Source: Dysgonomonas sp. PF1-14 (GTDB lineage: Bacteria > Bacteroidota > Bacteroidia > Bacteroidales > Dysgonomonadaceae). Taken from it: a DNA stretch of 64,000 nucleotides. The stretch is from NCBI RefSeq assembly GCF_029892965.1, contig NZ_JARXWN010000002.1, positions 1 through 64,000 on the forward strand, read 5' to 3'. A model generated the notes under the pieces. The model had not been told where the DNA came from and searched no databases. It saw nothing but the letters and a program-made list of their open reading frames with translations. Position numbers and translations under genes: made by a program. Positions 1-7,784 of the stretch are shown piece after piece (the stretch's first letter is position 1; each line of letters begins with the position of its first letter).

Positions 1-95
1 CTTTCGGCTTCTCGGCGCCGTACAAGGTGCTGGACGAGAAACTGGGATTCACTGCTGATAACGTTTACAAACAGGTAAAAGAGTATCTAAAATAA
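1..95 (+). CDS. tkt: Transketolase, C-terminal end (partial)
   Basis: Only the last 30 codons are in the window (frame from base 3, TAA at 93-95). The visible residues run FGFSAPYKVLDEKLGFTADN and end in VKEYLK, matching the usual C-terminus of bacterial transketolase, the thiamine-diphosphate enzyme of the non-oxidative pentose phosphate pathway. The next gene, rpiB, starts 6 bases after the stop and acts in the same pathway, which supports the call. The catalytic domains are outside the window, so the assignment rests on a short tail plus context. Confidence 0.75.
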   Translation, partial: FGFSAPYKVLDEKLGFTADNVYKQVKEYLK

Positions 96-101
96 ACTGC
101 C

Positions 102-548
102 ATGATACCAACAGATAAACCCATCGGCCTTGCCAGTGACCATGCCGGCTATGAGATAAAGAAGTACCTCATCAGCCTGTTCGATGCAGAAGGGATCAAG
201 TACACTGACTTTGGCACATACAGTACCGATAGTGTAGACTATCCCGACTTTGCCCACAAGCTGGGTGCTGCCATCGACAACGGTGAATGTGACTACGGCG
301 TATCAGTCTGCGGTACGGGTAATGGCATCAATATGGCGCTGAACAAGCACCATAAGGTACGTAGCGCCTTGTGTTGGAATACAGAAGTTGCACGCCTCGT
401 CAGATTGCATAACGATGCTAATGTACTGACGCTACCCGGACGATTTGTATCTCAGAAGGAAGCTTACGATATGGTAAAGATCTTCTTCGATACAGCTTTC
501 GAAGGGGGAAGGCATCAGAACAGAATCGACAAGATACCTTGTATTTAA
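102..548 (+). CDS. rpiB: Ribose-5-phosphate isomerase B
   Basis: Interconverts ribose 5-phosphate and ribulose 5-phosphate in the cytoplasm. The 148-residue protein has the normal RpiB/LacAB length and landmarks: SDHAGYEIK near residue 12, the catalytic Cys70 followed by GTGNG (71-75), and RLHNDANVL around 101-109, which supplies the sugar-phosphate-handling His. It starts 6 bases after the transketolase stop, so the two are probably co-transcribed as a non-oxidative pentose phosphate pair. A hairpin terminator follows. Nothing is missing or unusual. Confidence 0.95.
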   Translation: MIPTDKPIGLASDHAGYEIKKYLISLFDAEGIKYTDFGTYSTDSVDYPDFAHKLGAAIDNGECDYGVSVCGTGNGINMALNKHHKVRSALCWNTEVARLVRLHNDANVLTLPGRFVSQKEAYDMVKIFFDTAFEGGRHQNRIDKIPCI

Positions 549-571
549 AGCAAAGAACTCTTATATAGAAG

Positions 572-599
572 ATAGCCGGTTTCATCAGAGACCGGCTAT
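572..599. terminator. Bidirectional hairpin terminator between rpiB and dgt
   Basis: Arms ATAGCCGGT (572-580) and ACCGGCTAT (591-599) pair perfectly around a 10-base loop and run into a T-rich stretch on the + strand. It sits between the convergent rpiB and dgt genes and can serve both. Confidence 0.8.
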
Positions 600-612
600 T
601 TTATTTCCTATT

Positions 613-1941
613 TTATACGGTCGGTAAACTCATACCCGTTATCTTACGATAGAGGTCGAGTGCATACACATCTGTCATTCCCGATACGAAATCGAGGACG
701 GACATCACTTTGTCATAAGTAGAATCTGAAGCGGCGTAGAATTGTTCCGGTATGCGGCTCAGAATAAGTTTGGAATACTCGGTCTGAGGACTTTGCATAG
801 CTGAAATGAACGTATCCAACAGGAACCCTATAATGCGATGCCCGGCAAGCTCTATATCTACTACGTCTTTTGTCTTGTATATCTTAGCTACACTGACTGC
901 TGTCGCATTCTTATTAGCTGTATTGGGTAATTCGCTGATGTGTTTGATTAGCGCACCTTCAAATTTGCCTTCCAGTATCAGTTCTTCATTATCCATAAAC
1001 ACCCTTACACACTCATCTACAAGCAATCCGATAACGCTCGAACGCAAGTAAGCTATCTGTTCGTTCGTATCGTGTACCACTCGCATCGTACGGCGCATTT
1101 TCTCCTGTCGCTGTTCAGGAAAGAAATTCATAAACAGACTGACTGTCTGCTCGGTAGACAATAAGCCCAGCTTGTGTGCATCTTCTATATCCATTATCTT
1201 GTAACAGATATCGTCGGCAGCTTCTACCAGATAGACCAACGGGTGACGGCAATACGTCAATGGTGACTCCTGAATACGGCGCATACCGAGTGTATCGGCA
1301 ATTTTTCTGAAATCTTCTTCTTCGGCCTGAAAGAATCCGAATTTTCCTTTGCCCTGTCCTGCAACAGACGAATAAGGATATTTGGCTATAGATGCCAACA
1401 TGGAATAGGTCAGAACGAAACCTCCGCGCCTGCGTCCGTTGAACTGATGAATAAGCATACGGATAGAATTGGCATTTCCCTCGAATGTGGTAAAATCTTC
1501 CCATCGTCCGCCCTGTTCTCTGATCTCAGCCTCGAGCTGTTTTCCCTTACCTTCCGAAAAGTAGCTCGTAATCGCCCTTTCGCCCGAATGACCGAAGGGC
1601 GGATTACCCAGATCGTGGGCAAGGCATCCGGCTGCAACGATAGAGCTTATCTCTTCGAAGTCGGCTTCCGATGCCGGATATTTCTTCCGCAGCTCTTTCC
1701 CGATGATCATTCCGAGCGATCGCCCTACACAAGACACTTCCATGCTGTGAGTCAGCCTGTTGTGAACAAACACACTACCCGGAAGGGGAAACACCTGTGT
1801 CTTGTTTTGCAGCCGCCTGAACGGTGACGAAAATATAAGCCTGTCAAAATCGCGCTGAAAATCGGTACGGTCGTGATGTTTACCATCCTGATATTCTTCC
1901 ATACCGAAGCGTTTTGCCGAAAGAAGTTGTTGCCAATTCAT
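613..1941 (-). CDS. dgt: Deoxyguanosinetriphosphate triphosphohydrolase (dGTPase), HD domain
   Basis: Hydrolyses dGTP (and probably other dNTPs) to the nucleoside and tripolyphosphate, acting in nucleotide pool control. The 442-residue protein carries the HD-superfamily metal site: NRLTHSMEV (His65), the HD pair in LAHDLGNPPFGHSGE (H109, D110) and His118 in the same stretch, with a later aspartate in the segment EAADDICYKIMD. The conserved N-terminal segment FQRDFDRLIFSSPFRRLQ is typical of dGTPases. It is a monocistronic minus-strand gene with the terminator at 572-599 downstream. Length and motifs fit the family; substrate range in this organism is not shown by sequence. Confidence 0.93.
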   Translation of the reverse strand: MNWQQLLSAKRFGMEEYQDGKHHDRTDFQRDFDRLIFSSPFRRLQNKTQVFPLPGSVFVHNRLTHSMEVSCVGRSLGMIIGKELRKKYPASEADFEEISSIVAAGCLAHDLGNPPFGHSGERAITSYFSEGKGKQLEAEIREQGGRWEDFTTFEGNANSIRMLIHQFNGRRRGGFVLTYSMLASIAKYPYSSVAGQGKGKFGFFQAEEEDFRKIADTLGMRRIQESPLTYCRHPLVYLVEAADDICYKIMDIEDAHKLGLLSTEQTVSLFMNFFPEQRQEKMRRTMRVVHDTNEQIAYLRSSVIGLLVDECVRVFMDNEELILEGKFEGALIKHISELPNTANKNATAVSVAKIYKTKDVVDIELAGHRIIGFLLDTFISAMQSPQTEYSKLILSRIPEQFYAASDSTYDKVMSVLDFVSGMTDVYALDLYRKITGMSLPTV

Positions 1942-1975
1942 ATTTTATATCATTTTTGACGTAAAAATATACTTT

Positions 1976-2959
1976 TTACTTTTTACGCATATCTTTGTAT
2001 TTAGTATAAACTACAGAATATTGTTCTTCATTCTGTGTCTCACTATTCGGAACCGGATCTATATAAGAAATTGATTTACTTTCAAACCTCATCAAATAAC
2101 TGCTGATTATCGGATAGCCGTTCTCATCCCACTTCAAAACATCGAGAGCTCCCGAAAGAGCAGAGTCTTTGCCCTGAGTCTGTTTCTTATTCTTTGTATC
2201 CAACTCAAACAATGAATTACTCCATACAAACGATGGGCTTTCATTACGGGAATGCTTAGCTGCATACAATTCTAAATTAGAATTCAATATCAAAGCACTT
2301 TCGTCCGGACGTGTCTGATAACTCAAATGCAGCGTGTCATAATCAGCCTTTATTGTTCCGTTTATCTGGATTCTGGTATTATTGAGAATCATGATAAACT
2401 TCAGATCTGCAAAAACCATATTCCCGTCTTTATATGTATATTCTACAATATCCTGATAGTTATCACTCGTTAAATCACCATCATAGTAACGTTTCTTCCT
2501 CTTTATAAAATCACCCTCCCATTCGAATTCATCTACCAAAGGCATTGTATAACCTTCGGGCTGCTCTGTACGTTTTACAATTCTTCCCGATGCATCACAT
2601 TCCAGCTTTACTTTTATATCCTGCTTTTGTGATATTCCGGTGTTTACGTCCTTATCTTCTTTTACACCTTCAATCTTAATCGTTTTACCCGAACGTATAT
2701 AATCACATGTTATCAGGGTTTTCTCTTTCCATCTGCCAAGACTGTCTTTTCCATAGTGCCTCGTAACAGACCGCTCCAAATACCCCTTATCGTCATAAAT
2801 ATATTCCTCATAAGGCCTTCTTATAGAATCATCGAATGCAATCTCCGTTGATTCTATCCTTATCACATCGTTATCAACCTTTGGCGGTTTATTACTACAT
2901 CCCTGGGATACAACAAGAAGCAGAATTGACAACAATAATATCAGTTTTGTCTGTTTCAT
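1976..2959 (-). CDS. Hypothetical lipoprotein
   Basis: I do not recognise the family. The reading frame can begin at 2983, but the ATG at 2959 gives MKQTKLILLLSILLLVVSQG followed by Cys, a classic lipoprotein signal, so I prefer 2959. The mature part (about 300 residues) is polar, with short repeated patterns resembling toothpick/RHS-type text such as YDDKGYLERS, DASGRIVKR and WDENGYP, each with an acidic residue, Gly and an aromatic. These are seen in many secreted Bacteroidota proteins of unknown role. It lies 34 bases upstream of dgt's start with no clear operon link. Likely anchored in the outer or inner membrane; function unknown. Confidence 0.7.
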   Translation of the reverse strand: MKQTKLILLLSILLLVVSQGCSNKPPKVDNDVIRIESTEIAFDDSIRRPYEEYIYDDKGYLERSVTRHYGKDSLGRWKEKTLITCDYIRSGKTIKIEGVKEDKDVNTGISQKQDIKVKLECDASGRIVKRTEQPEGYTMPLVDEFEWEGDFIKRKKRYYDGDLTSDNYQDIVEYTYKDGNMVFADLKFIMILNNTRIQINGTIKADYDTLHLSYQTRPDESALILNSNLELYAAKHSRNESPSFVWSNSLFELDTKNKKQTQGKDSALSGALDVLKWDENGYPIISSYLMRFESKSISYIDPVPNSETQNEEQYSVVYTKYKDMRKK

Positions 2960-3123
2960 ATATTCATTATATATTATTTCCAAACTTCAAATATACTTCT
3001 TTTTCGGCAAAACAGAGCAGAGCTGTGAAGAGTGAAGAGTTAGTATTTTATCTCTTCCTCTTGTCACGCCGACCATAGGGAAAAGTCTCTTTTGTAATCA
3101 TTCTCCTCTTCGGGGCTTTGTAG

Positions 3124-3158
3124 CTCCCTCTCCCTTTGGAAAGGGCTAGGGTGAGGAG
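3124..3158. repeat. GC-rich palindromic repeat
   Basis: CTCCCTCTCCCTTT pairs with AAAGGG...GGGTGAGGAG around a two-base centre, with a small bulge. This kind of intergenic palindrome is common in Bacteroidota genomes (recollection, not searched). It directly abuts the TTTTAAC unit at 3161. Confidence 0.6.
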
Positions 3159-3160
3159 GA

Positions 3161-3179
3161 TTTTAACTAAAATGTAACG
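3161..3179 (+). repeat. 19-bp TTTTAAC repeat unit, copy 1
   Basis: TTTTAACTAAAATGTAACG, followed directly by a second AATGTAACG. Same unit as at 36646, 36834, 37016 (minus orientation) and 46616, 46859, 47070 (plus orientation). Confidence 0.8.
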
Positions 3180-3226
3180 AATGTAACGTTTTTGCATTGT
3201 TTTTGTTTTTTTGTTACCTTTCTTTT

Positions 3227-3410
3227 AGAGCCTGTTTAAATTTTATTCGTTTAGGTTTTCAGAACTATTTTTGGAATGATTTTTTCTTATCTGAAGCGCG
3301 AATAGCGGGCTATTCAAGCTGAAGAAAGGAGAAAATGGGACAAAAAGAGACTGAAAATGAACGAAAGAAGAACGATAACAAAATGTTTTGGTAAAATTTA
3401 AACAGGCTCT
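3227..3410. repeat. 184-bp foldback (MITE-like) element, copy 1
   Basis: The ends are inverted repeats, AGAGCCTGTTTAAATTTTA and its complement. The interior continues to pair imperfectly up to a central AATAGC-GG-GCTATT, so the whole element can fold into one long hairpin. Copy 2 at 16207-16390 has exactly the same length. No open reading frame is present. I see no clear target duplication. Confidence 0.8.
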
Positions 3411-3472
3411 TACTATTCTCTTTTGTAGCCTCTCTTTAGAGCAGGGCTGTTAAGTTCTGATTTCTATTCAAT

Positions 3473-3597
3473 TAATTGCCTCCACTTTTAAGTGGAGGAA
3501 TAAGGTTGATAATTGTGATATGGCTTTAGCCAAATCAGATTTGACTAAAGTCTTCTTAAAGAATACTTCTTACCCACGCCTTAAAAGACGTGGCAAC
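3473..3597 (+). repeat. Multi-hairpin intergenic repeat, copy 1
   Basis: Runs from AATTGCC to GGCAACT and holds four small palindromes: CCTCCACTT/AAGTGGAGG (3479-3498), TGGCTTTAGCCA (3521-3532), GACTAAAGTC (3543-3552) and CCACGCCTTAAAAGACGTGG (3574-3593). Related copies lie at 6411-6530, 36669-36791 and 46731-46855, with a fragment at 4368-4392. The organisation resembles REP/BIME-type repeats. Confidence 0.8.
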
Positions 3598-3652
3598 TCG
3601 CAGAACTTAACAACCCTGTCTTATGGGAAGGTTTGGAAGGGCTGCTTTTCAT

Positions 3653-4225
3653 TTATAATATTACCGTTGTGTACCTGTCGTCATCATCTGTCTCTCCATT
3701 GTCCTGCTGACGGATTTCGTGGGGCTGTGGGCTTGTCACCTTATCCAGAAATTTACTCACCATCTGTGTGGAGGCTTCCACATCGGCATCTTTCGGGAAT
3801 TTTAGGACAAAAGGCCTGCTGGTCTGTTCGGTTTCTTTTTGCTTTTCACGCTTCTTGTCCTGACGGTCGAGCACGAGCTTCATTACATGCGCTTTTGGTG
3901 CGCGCTTACGCTTAGTTACTACGCGGTTCTTTATTTTCTCGCCGCCCCAGCCATCGTCTTCGTAGGTGATGCGTTCGGTGACTTCTATATAACCTTCGAG
4001 CTGGTCGCGCAGGGAGTGGCGCACAAGGGTGGCGAGAGATTCGTCGCGGCGGTCTTCGGCTTCTTCTATGGCTCGGCGGAAGTCGCTGCGGGTTTTCTTC
4101 CATTCGTAGAAGGTTTTGGTCGTTAGTTTCAGGGTTCTGCAAATTTCGGTGATGGTGTAGTTGTCTTGTTCTATCAGTTTTACTATTTTCTCAACAAGTC
4201 TATCGCTGTATTTCATGGTTTTCAA
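3653..4225 (-). CDS. Orphan HTH protein, phage terminase small subunit-like
   Basis: The N-terminus (about residues 5-50) reads as a helix-turn-helix: SDRLVEKIVKLIEQ, then ITEICRTLKLTTKTFYEWKK, the kind of DNA-recognition fold found in small terminase subunits and the phBC6A51-type HTH family. A long charged, Arg/Lys/Glu-rich region follows, with an acidic C-terminus. Small terminase subunits recognise phage packaging sites, but no large terminase, portal or capsid gene is nearby, so this is an isolated gene or a relic. It is bracketed by multi-hairpin repeats at 3473-3597 and 4368-4392, and its DNA looks richer in GC than its neighbours, both hints of transfer. An alternative start is the internal Met at residue 4. 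Function is uncertain. Confidence 0.65.
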   Translation of the reverse strand: MKTMKYSDRLVEKIVKLIEQDNYTITEICRTLKLTTKTFYEWKKTRSDFRRAIEEAEDRRDESLATLVRHSLRDQLEGYIEVTERITYEDDGWGGEKIKNRVVTKRKRAPKAHVMKLVLDRQDKKREKQKETEQTSRPFVLKFPKDADVEASTQMVSKFLDKVTSPQPHEIRQQDNGETDDDDRYTTVIL

Positions 4226-4367
4226 AATTCTTTAGTGAATACTTTTTCGGTATTGATAAAGTTGTTTGAAAAGGATGAAAAGTTTAGGAAACCACAGAGT
4301 AGTAACACAGAGTGAACATGGAGTTTTGTAGGTGCGTAAAATATTACATCCGAAGTGAGAGGTCTAG

Positions 4368-4392
4368 ATTGCCACACCTTTTAAGGCGTGGG
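4368..4392 (-). repeat. Fragment of the multi-hairpin repeat
   Basis: TTGCCACACCTTTTAAGGCG continuing to TGG matches the CCACGCC hairpin end of the repeat family; the other three hairpins are absent. The terminal stem has one mismatch (CACACC against GGCGTG). Confidence 0.65.
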
Positions 4393-4422
4393 TTAGGCAA
4401 ACCGCACCAACAAGGGATAACC

Positions 4423-4839
4423 CTATTCCCCAATCCGCTTTATTCGTTCGGTTATCTTATACTGCCCATTTTCTGTGGAATAATACAATTTATCTATTTG
4501 ATATCTGATAGTATCTTTCCGGACATATAAACTGAATATTCTCGCCCCATGCTCCCAGTTTCCCTGACTTGTATAGAGCAAATCGAATCCTTCCCCATGT
4601 AAGTATCTATAAATAAACGATGTATCATTCTCCATTATTATACCCGAATCATCATATAAATCGACAATTTCTACCTGTGCTATTTTTTCAGGATATTTTG
4701 CCATATCCAGAAATTCAGCTTTCGATAGTTGAATATATTCTCCATCTACAGACGGCTCAATCGGTTTGGCTGTATTTGTGCTTCCTGCACAGGCAAATAA
4801 GAAGCAGAAAAACAGCAATATGTATAAGTATCTAATCAT
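4423..4839 (-). CDS. Small hypothetical lipoprotein
   Basis: No family recognised. The frame is open from 4878, but the ATG at 4839 gives MIRYLYILLFFCFLFACAGS, a short lipoprotein signal with a lipobox LFAC, so I place the start there (138 residues). The mature part contains an acidic, aromatic-rich core including EFLDMAKYPEKIAQVEIVDL and ends in KRIGE. It has its own position between a repeat fragment and the divergent MFS gene. It is probably membrane anchored on the periplasmic or outer side; role unknown. Confidence 0.65.
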   Translation of the reverse strand: MIRYLYILLFFCFLFACAGSTNTAKPIEPSVDGEYIQLSKAEFLDMAKYPEKIAQVEIVDLYDDSGIIMENDTSFIYRYLHGEGFDLLYTSQGNWEHGARIFSLYVRKDTIRYQIDKLYYSTENGQYKITERIKRIGE

Positions 4840-4953
4840 TTGGCTAAACGGGTTTTCATTTCTCAAATATAACCACAATTTTCTATAAAATCATATATCA
4901 AAATCCATCTCTCCGTTCACAAAATATAACGTTCGACTTACTGCTAATTTAAT

Positions 4954-4961
4954 TACCTTTG
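4954..4961 (+). promoter_or_regulatory. -7 promoter element for the MFS gene
   Basis: TACCTTTG matches the Bacteroidota TAnnTTTG element and lies 27 bases before the ATG at 4989. It overlaps the TTG that would open the longest reading frame, which argues against that start. Confidence 0.6.
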
Positions 4962-4988
4962 CACCCGCGTTGGTTATTGATTTCACAA

Positions 4989-6404
4989 ATGAAAATAGAC
5001 AGGTCTTACACAGTTTCCCTTATTGTCGCTATTGCATTCTTTATGCAGGGACTCGATACCACTGCTGTAAATACGGCTGTGCCCGCGATGGCGCGTTCGT
5101 TCGGAACCGATGTAGTACACCTCAGTGCGGGAATAACCTCATACCTGATAGCTCTGGCTATCTTTATTCCTGTCAGCGGCTGGATTGCCGACCGTTACGG
5201 CACACGTAAGGTATTCTGTACAGCTATCATCCTGTTTGTGCTGGCATCGGCGCTGTGCGGTACTGCACAAACACTGACACAGTTTGTACTGTTCCGCATA
5301 TTTCAGGGAATGGCTGGAGCTATGATGACACCTGTGGGACGGCTTGCCGTACTGAAAGCTACCCCGAAAGAGAATCTGGTAACAGCTATGGCTTACATTA
5401 CATGGCCTGCACTGGTAGCTCCTATCTTAGGCCCGTTGGTGGGCGGATACCTGACTACATACTGGACATGGCGCTGGATATTTTACCTCAATATACCTAT
5501 CAGTATAATATGTGTGAGCCTTGCATGGCATTTTATACGTGAAGAGAAAGACGATGGGCAACCCAAACGGCGCTTCGATGCGGTGGGCTTTGTACTGAGC
5601 GGACTTGCCCTTGCCGGATTTATGTACGGGGTAGAACTACTCAGCCGCGCAGAAGTTCCTTATTATGTGTCACTGATAGTGATTCTGGTTAGTCTGGGAC
5701 TACTGACTTTCAATGTACTTTATTCGCGGCATATATCGAATCCGCTGATAGACTATTCGATTATAAAAATACCGACTTATAAGATCACGATATTCACAGG
5801 CTCGTTGTCGCGTATGGTTATCGGGGTAGCACCTTATCTGGTTCCGCTGATGTTTCAGGAAGGTTTCGGACTGAATCCGTTTCAGTCGGGAATGCTGTTT
5901 CTGGCAACAATGGCAGGAAATCTGACGATGAAACCGGCTACTATCTGGATAATGCGTCACTACAATTTCCGTACGGTACTGGTTGCAAACGGATTTATGG
6001 TAGCTCTGTTTACGTTCTTCACTTCGCTGTTGCTGCCGACTACTCCGGTGATACTTATCGTTGCCGTTATGTTCCTGTCGGGAATGTTTCGCTCTATGCA
6101 GTTCAGCGCAATTACGACACTGGCTTTTGCCGAAATACCTCAACAGCGTATGACGGCAGCTAACACATTATACAGTACTGTGCAACAGATGTCGACCGGT
6201 ATGGGTATTGCTATGGGGGCTGTTTTCCTGCGTTTCTCTAATATGATAAACGGAGGAGCAGAGCAGCATTACTCGGTTGCCGATTTCAGACTGGCATTTA
6301 TATTTGTGGCCATACTGGGTGTTGTCTCCCTATATGGATTTACCAAGCTCGCTCCCGATGCGGGTGATGCTGTACGGGTAACCAAAAGGGACAGGAACGG
6401 GTAA
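4989..6404 (+). CDS. MFS transporter, DHA2 (EmrB/QacA-type) family
   Basis: A proton-driven exporter of the inner membrane; drug or metabolite substrate unknown. The protein (471 residues from the ATG at 4989) is almost entirely hydrophobic with about 14 predicted membrane segments, as in DHA2 members. MFS motif A is seen as GWIADRYGTRK, and the DHA2-typical WRWIFYLNIPI occurs near residue 160. The longest frame begins with a TTG at 4959 that falls inside the promoter, so 4989 is preferred. No membrane-fusion or TolC partner is adjacent, so whether it works in a tripartite pump is open. A multi-hairpin repeat begins 6 bases after the stop. Confidence 0.88.
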   Translation: MKIDRSYTVSLIVAIAFFMQGLDTTAVNTAVPAMARSFGTDVVHLSAGITSYLIALAIFIPVSGWIADRYGTRKVFCTAIILFVLASALCGTAQTLTQFVLFRIFQGMAGAMMTPVGRLAVLKATPKENLVTAMAYITWPALVAPILGPLVGGYLTTYWTWRWIFYLNIPISIICVSLAWHFIREEKDDGQPKRRFDAVGFVLSGLALAGFMYGVELLSRAEVPYYVSLIVILVSLGLLTFNVLYSRHISNPLIDYSIIKIPTYKITIFTGSLSRMVIGVAPYLVPLMFQEGFGLNPFQSGMLFLATMAGNLTMKPATIWIMRHYNFRTVLVANGFMVALFTFFTSLLLPTTPVILIVAVMFLSGMFRSMQFSAITTLAFAEIPQQRMTAANTLYSTVQQMSTGMGIAMGAVFLRFSNMINGGAEQHYSVADFRLAFIFVAILGVVSLYGFTKLAPDAGDAVRVTKRDRNG

Positions 6405-6410
6405 TTTTAG

Positions 6411-6530
6411 TTGCCTACGATTTTAAGTGAAGAAGGGATAGTATGCCAATAAAATCTTTTACAAAAGTTCTTTTTGACTAAAGTCATTATTAGAGAAATC
6501 CTATTCCACGCCTTAAAAGGCGTGGCAATT
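6411..6530 (+). repeat. Multi-hairpin intergenic repeat, copy 2
   Basis: Runs from TTGCC to GGCAATT. The last hairpin is perfect, CCACGCCTTAAAAGGCGTGG (6506-6525), and GACTAAAGTC is retained, while the first two hairpins have decayed. It fills almost the entire gap between the convergent MFS and TPR genes, so it may act as their transcription terminator. Confidence 0.75.
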
Positions 6531-6537
6531 TCCAAAA

Positions 6538-7695
6538 TTAGTCTATTGGCGTAAGCCTTGTATCTCCTTTTACTATTTCTATAATATACGGTTTCAGTAT
6601 TTCATAACCGATGTACGAGTCTGCCGAAATACCGCCTGAATACCGTACCGAATCTTTTGTAACTACTGTATGATATTTTCCTTTAGCCTTATCCGTATCG
6701 GAAGGGATATATTCCAAGAATACGGTGGATTCGATGTTTCCCGCACTATCCGACACATAAAATATGTTCTTTACCAGCGGATTCCCTGTCGGCTCTTCAT
6801 AGCGTTCGTATGCGGAAACGGATTTTGCTCCTACCATAAAATTATCGATACAGAACATATCCGACAGACTGGTAGTCGCCAGCAAACCGCTGCTATGTGC
6901 ATCGTACATACGTTCTTTATATACTTTGGCATTGGCATTATCACCTAATGCGTTACTGCATTGCACAAGCTTCTCGTATGAATAATAGTCGTCAGGAAAA
7001 TATTCGGTGAGTTCTTTATATGCATCCTGTGCCTTGCTGTAATTACCATCATTATACTCAAGGTTACCGATATTATAAAGTACGGTAACATATAGTTCTT
7101 TATCTTTTACAATCTTCGACTTTGCCGTATAAAAGGCTTCAAGTGCTTCTTTTATCTTATCCATGCTGGCATAGGATGCGCCGATCATGTAATAGCCTTT
7201 TTCGGCAGGAACTGCCATGCTTACCGCATTTTGGTAGTTTTCTAATGCCTGATCGAATTTTTCCTGAGTATAATAAATATCACCGACAGCTACACGGTAT
7301 CCGGCTTCGTCGGGCGACAGGCTTATTGCTGCCTGCATGTTCTTCAGTGCCTGCGAGTAATCGCCTATCACACTATTGATCATACTTTCCACATAATAAG
7401 CCGGAGCGTGTTTCGAGTCTTTTTTCTTTGCCATTTCAGCAAATATAGTAGCATTTTCGAGATCTTCGATATGGAAATAAGACATGGCGACATACGTAAG
7501 TTCATTGGCCGAAAGTGTACGTGGCTTACCGGAAAAGCGATTGATGATCTCATTGTATTGCTCATTTTCGAACATTATTCTTATATCATCCGAAGGCTGT
7601 ACCACTTGCATATCGCCCGGCAAAAATGTATTGCCGGAGACATAAGAAACACCTGCACAGTGAAGAACCAGCAAAAAAAGTATGATCTTTTTCAT
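6538..7695 (-). CDS. Exported TPR-repeat protein
   Basis: Residues 1-21 form a signal peptide (MKKIILFLLVLHCAGVSYVSG). Residues of about 60-270 are a run of tetratricopeptide repeats, with recognisable units such as ALKNMQAAISLSPDEAGYRV, YYTQEKFDQALENYQNAVSM and LEYNDGNYSKAQDAYKELTE. The C-terminal 110 residues form a separate domain without repeats that I do not recognise. TPR arrays bind protein partners; here they would act in the periplasm. It is monocistronic, convergent with the MFS gene. No enzymatic motif is seen. Confidence 0.8.
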   Translation of the reverse strand: MKKIILFLLVLHCAGVSYVSGNTFLPGDMQVVQPSDDIRIMFENEQYNEIINRFSGKPRTLSANELTYVAMSYFHIEDLENATIFAEMAKKKDSKHAPAYYVESMINSVIGDYSQALKNMQAAISLSPDEAGYRVAVGDIYYTQEKFDQALENYQNAVSMAVPAEKGYYMIGASYASMDKIKEALEAFYTAKSKIVKDKELYVTVLYNIGNLEYNDGNYSKAQDAYKELTEYFPDDYYSYEKLVQCSNALGDNANAKVYKERMYDAHSSGLLATTSLSDMFCIDNFMVGAKSVSAYERYEEPTGNPLVKNIFYVSDSAGNIESTVFLEYIPSDTDKAKGKYHTVVTKDSVRYSGGISADSYIGYEILKPYIIEIVKGDTRLTPID

Positions 7696-7784
7696 GATAT
7701 TTAATTTTTTAGATCCAACGTATCATTGTCGTTAGTAGATACCCGATACAATGAATACTTTGTTTTATTTAGTGAATGAATTAT

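Larger units (their letters stand above)
2984..3652. other. Gene-free repeat mosaic
   Basis: No coding sequence is supported here. From left to right the stretch contains a palindrome on CCCTTT-GG-AAAGGG (3124-3158), one TTTTAACTAAAAWGTAACG unit (3161-3179), a 184-bp foldback element (3227-3410) and a complete multi-hairpin repeat (3473-3597). The same repeat families recur elsewhere in the window. Confidence 0.85.

Noticed and set aside
1447-1827. Open frame of 126 codons on the + strand inside dgt
   Set aside because: It is antisense to a complete, well-conserved dGTPase gene and its translation has no family features.
3520-3915. Open frame on the + strand over the repeat and HTH gene
   Set aside because: It starts inside the multi-hairpin repeat and runs antisense to the HTH gene; composition is that of a shadow frame.
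3000-4422. Prophage
   Set aside because: Only one terminase-like gene is present; no large terminase, portal, capsid, tail or integrase gene is found.
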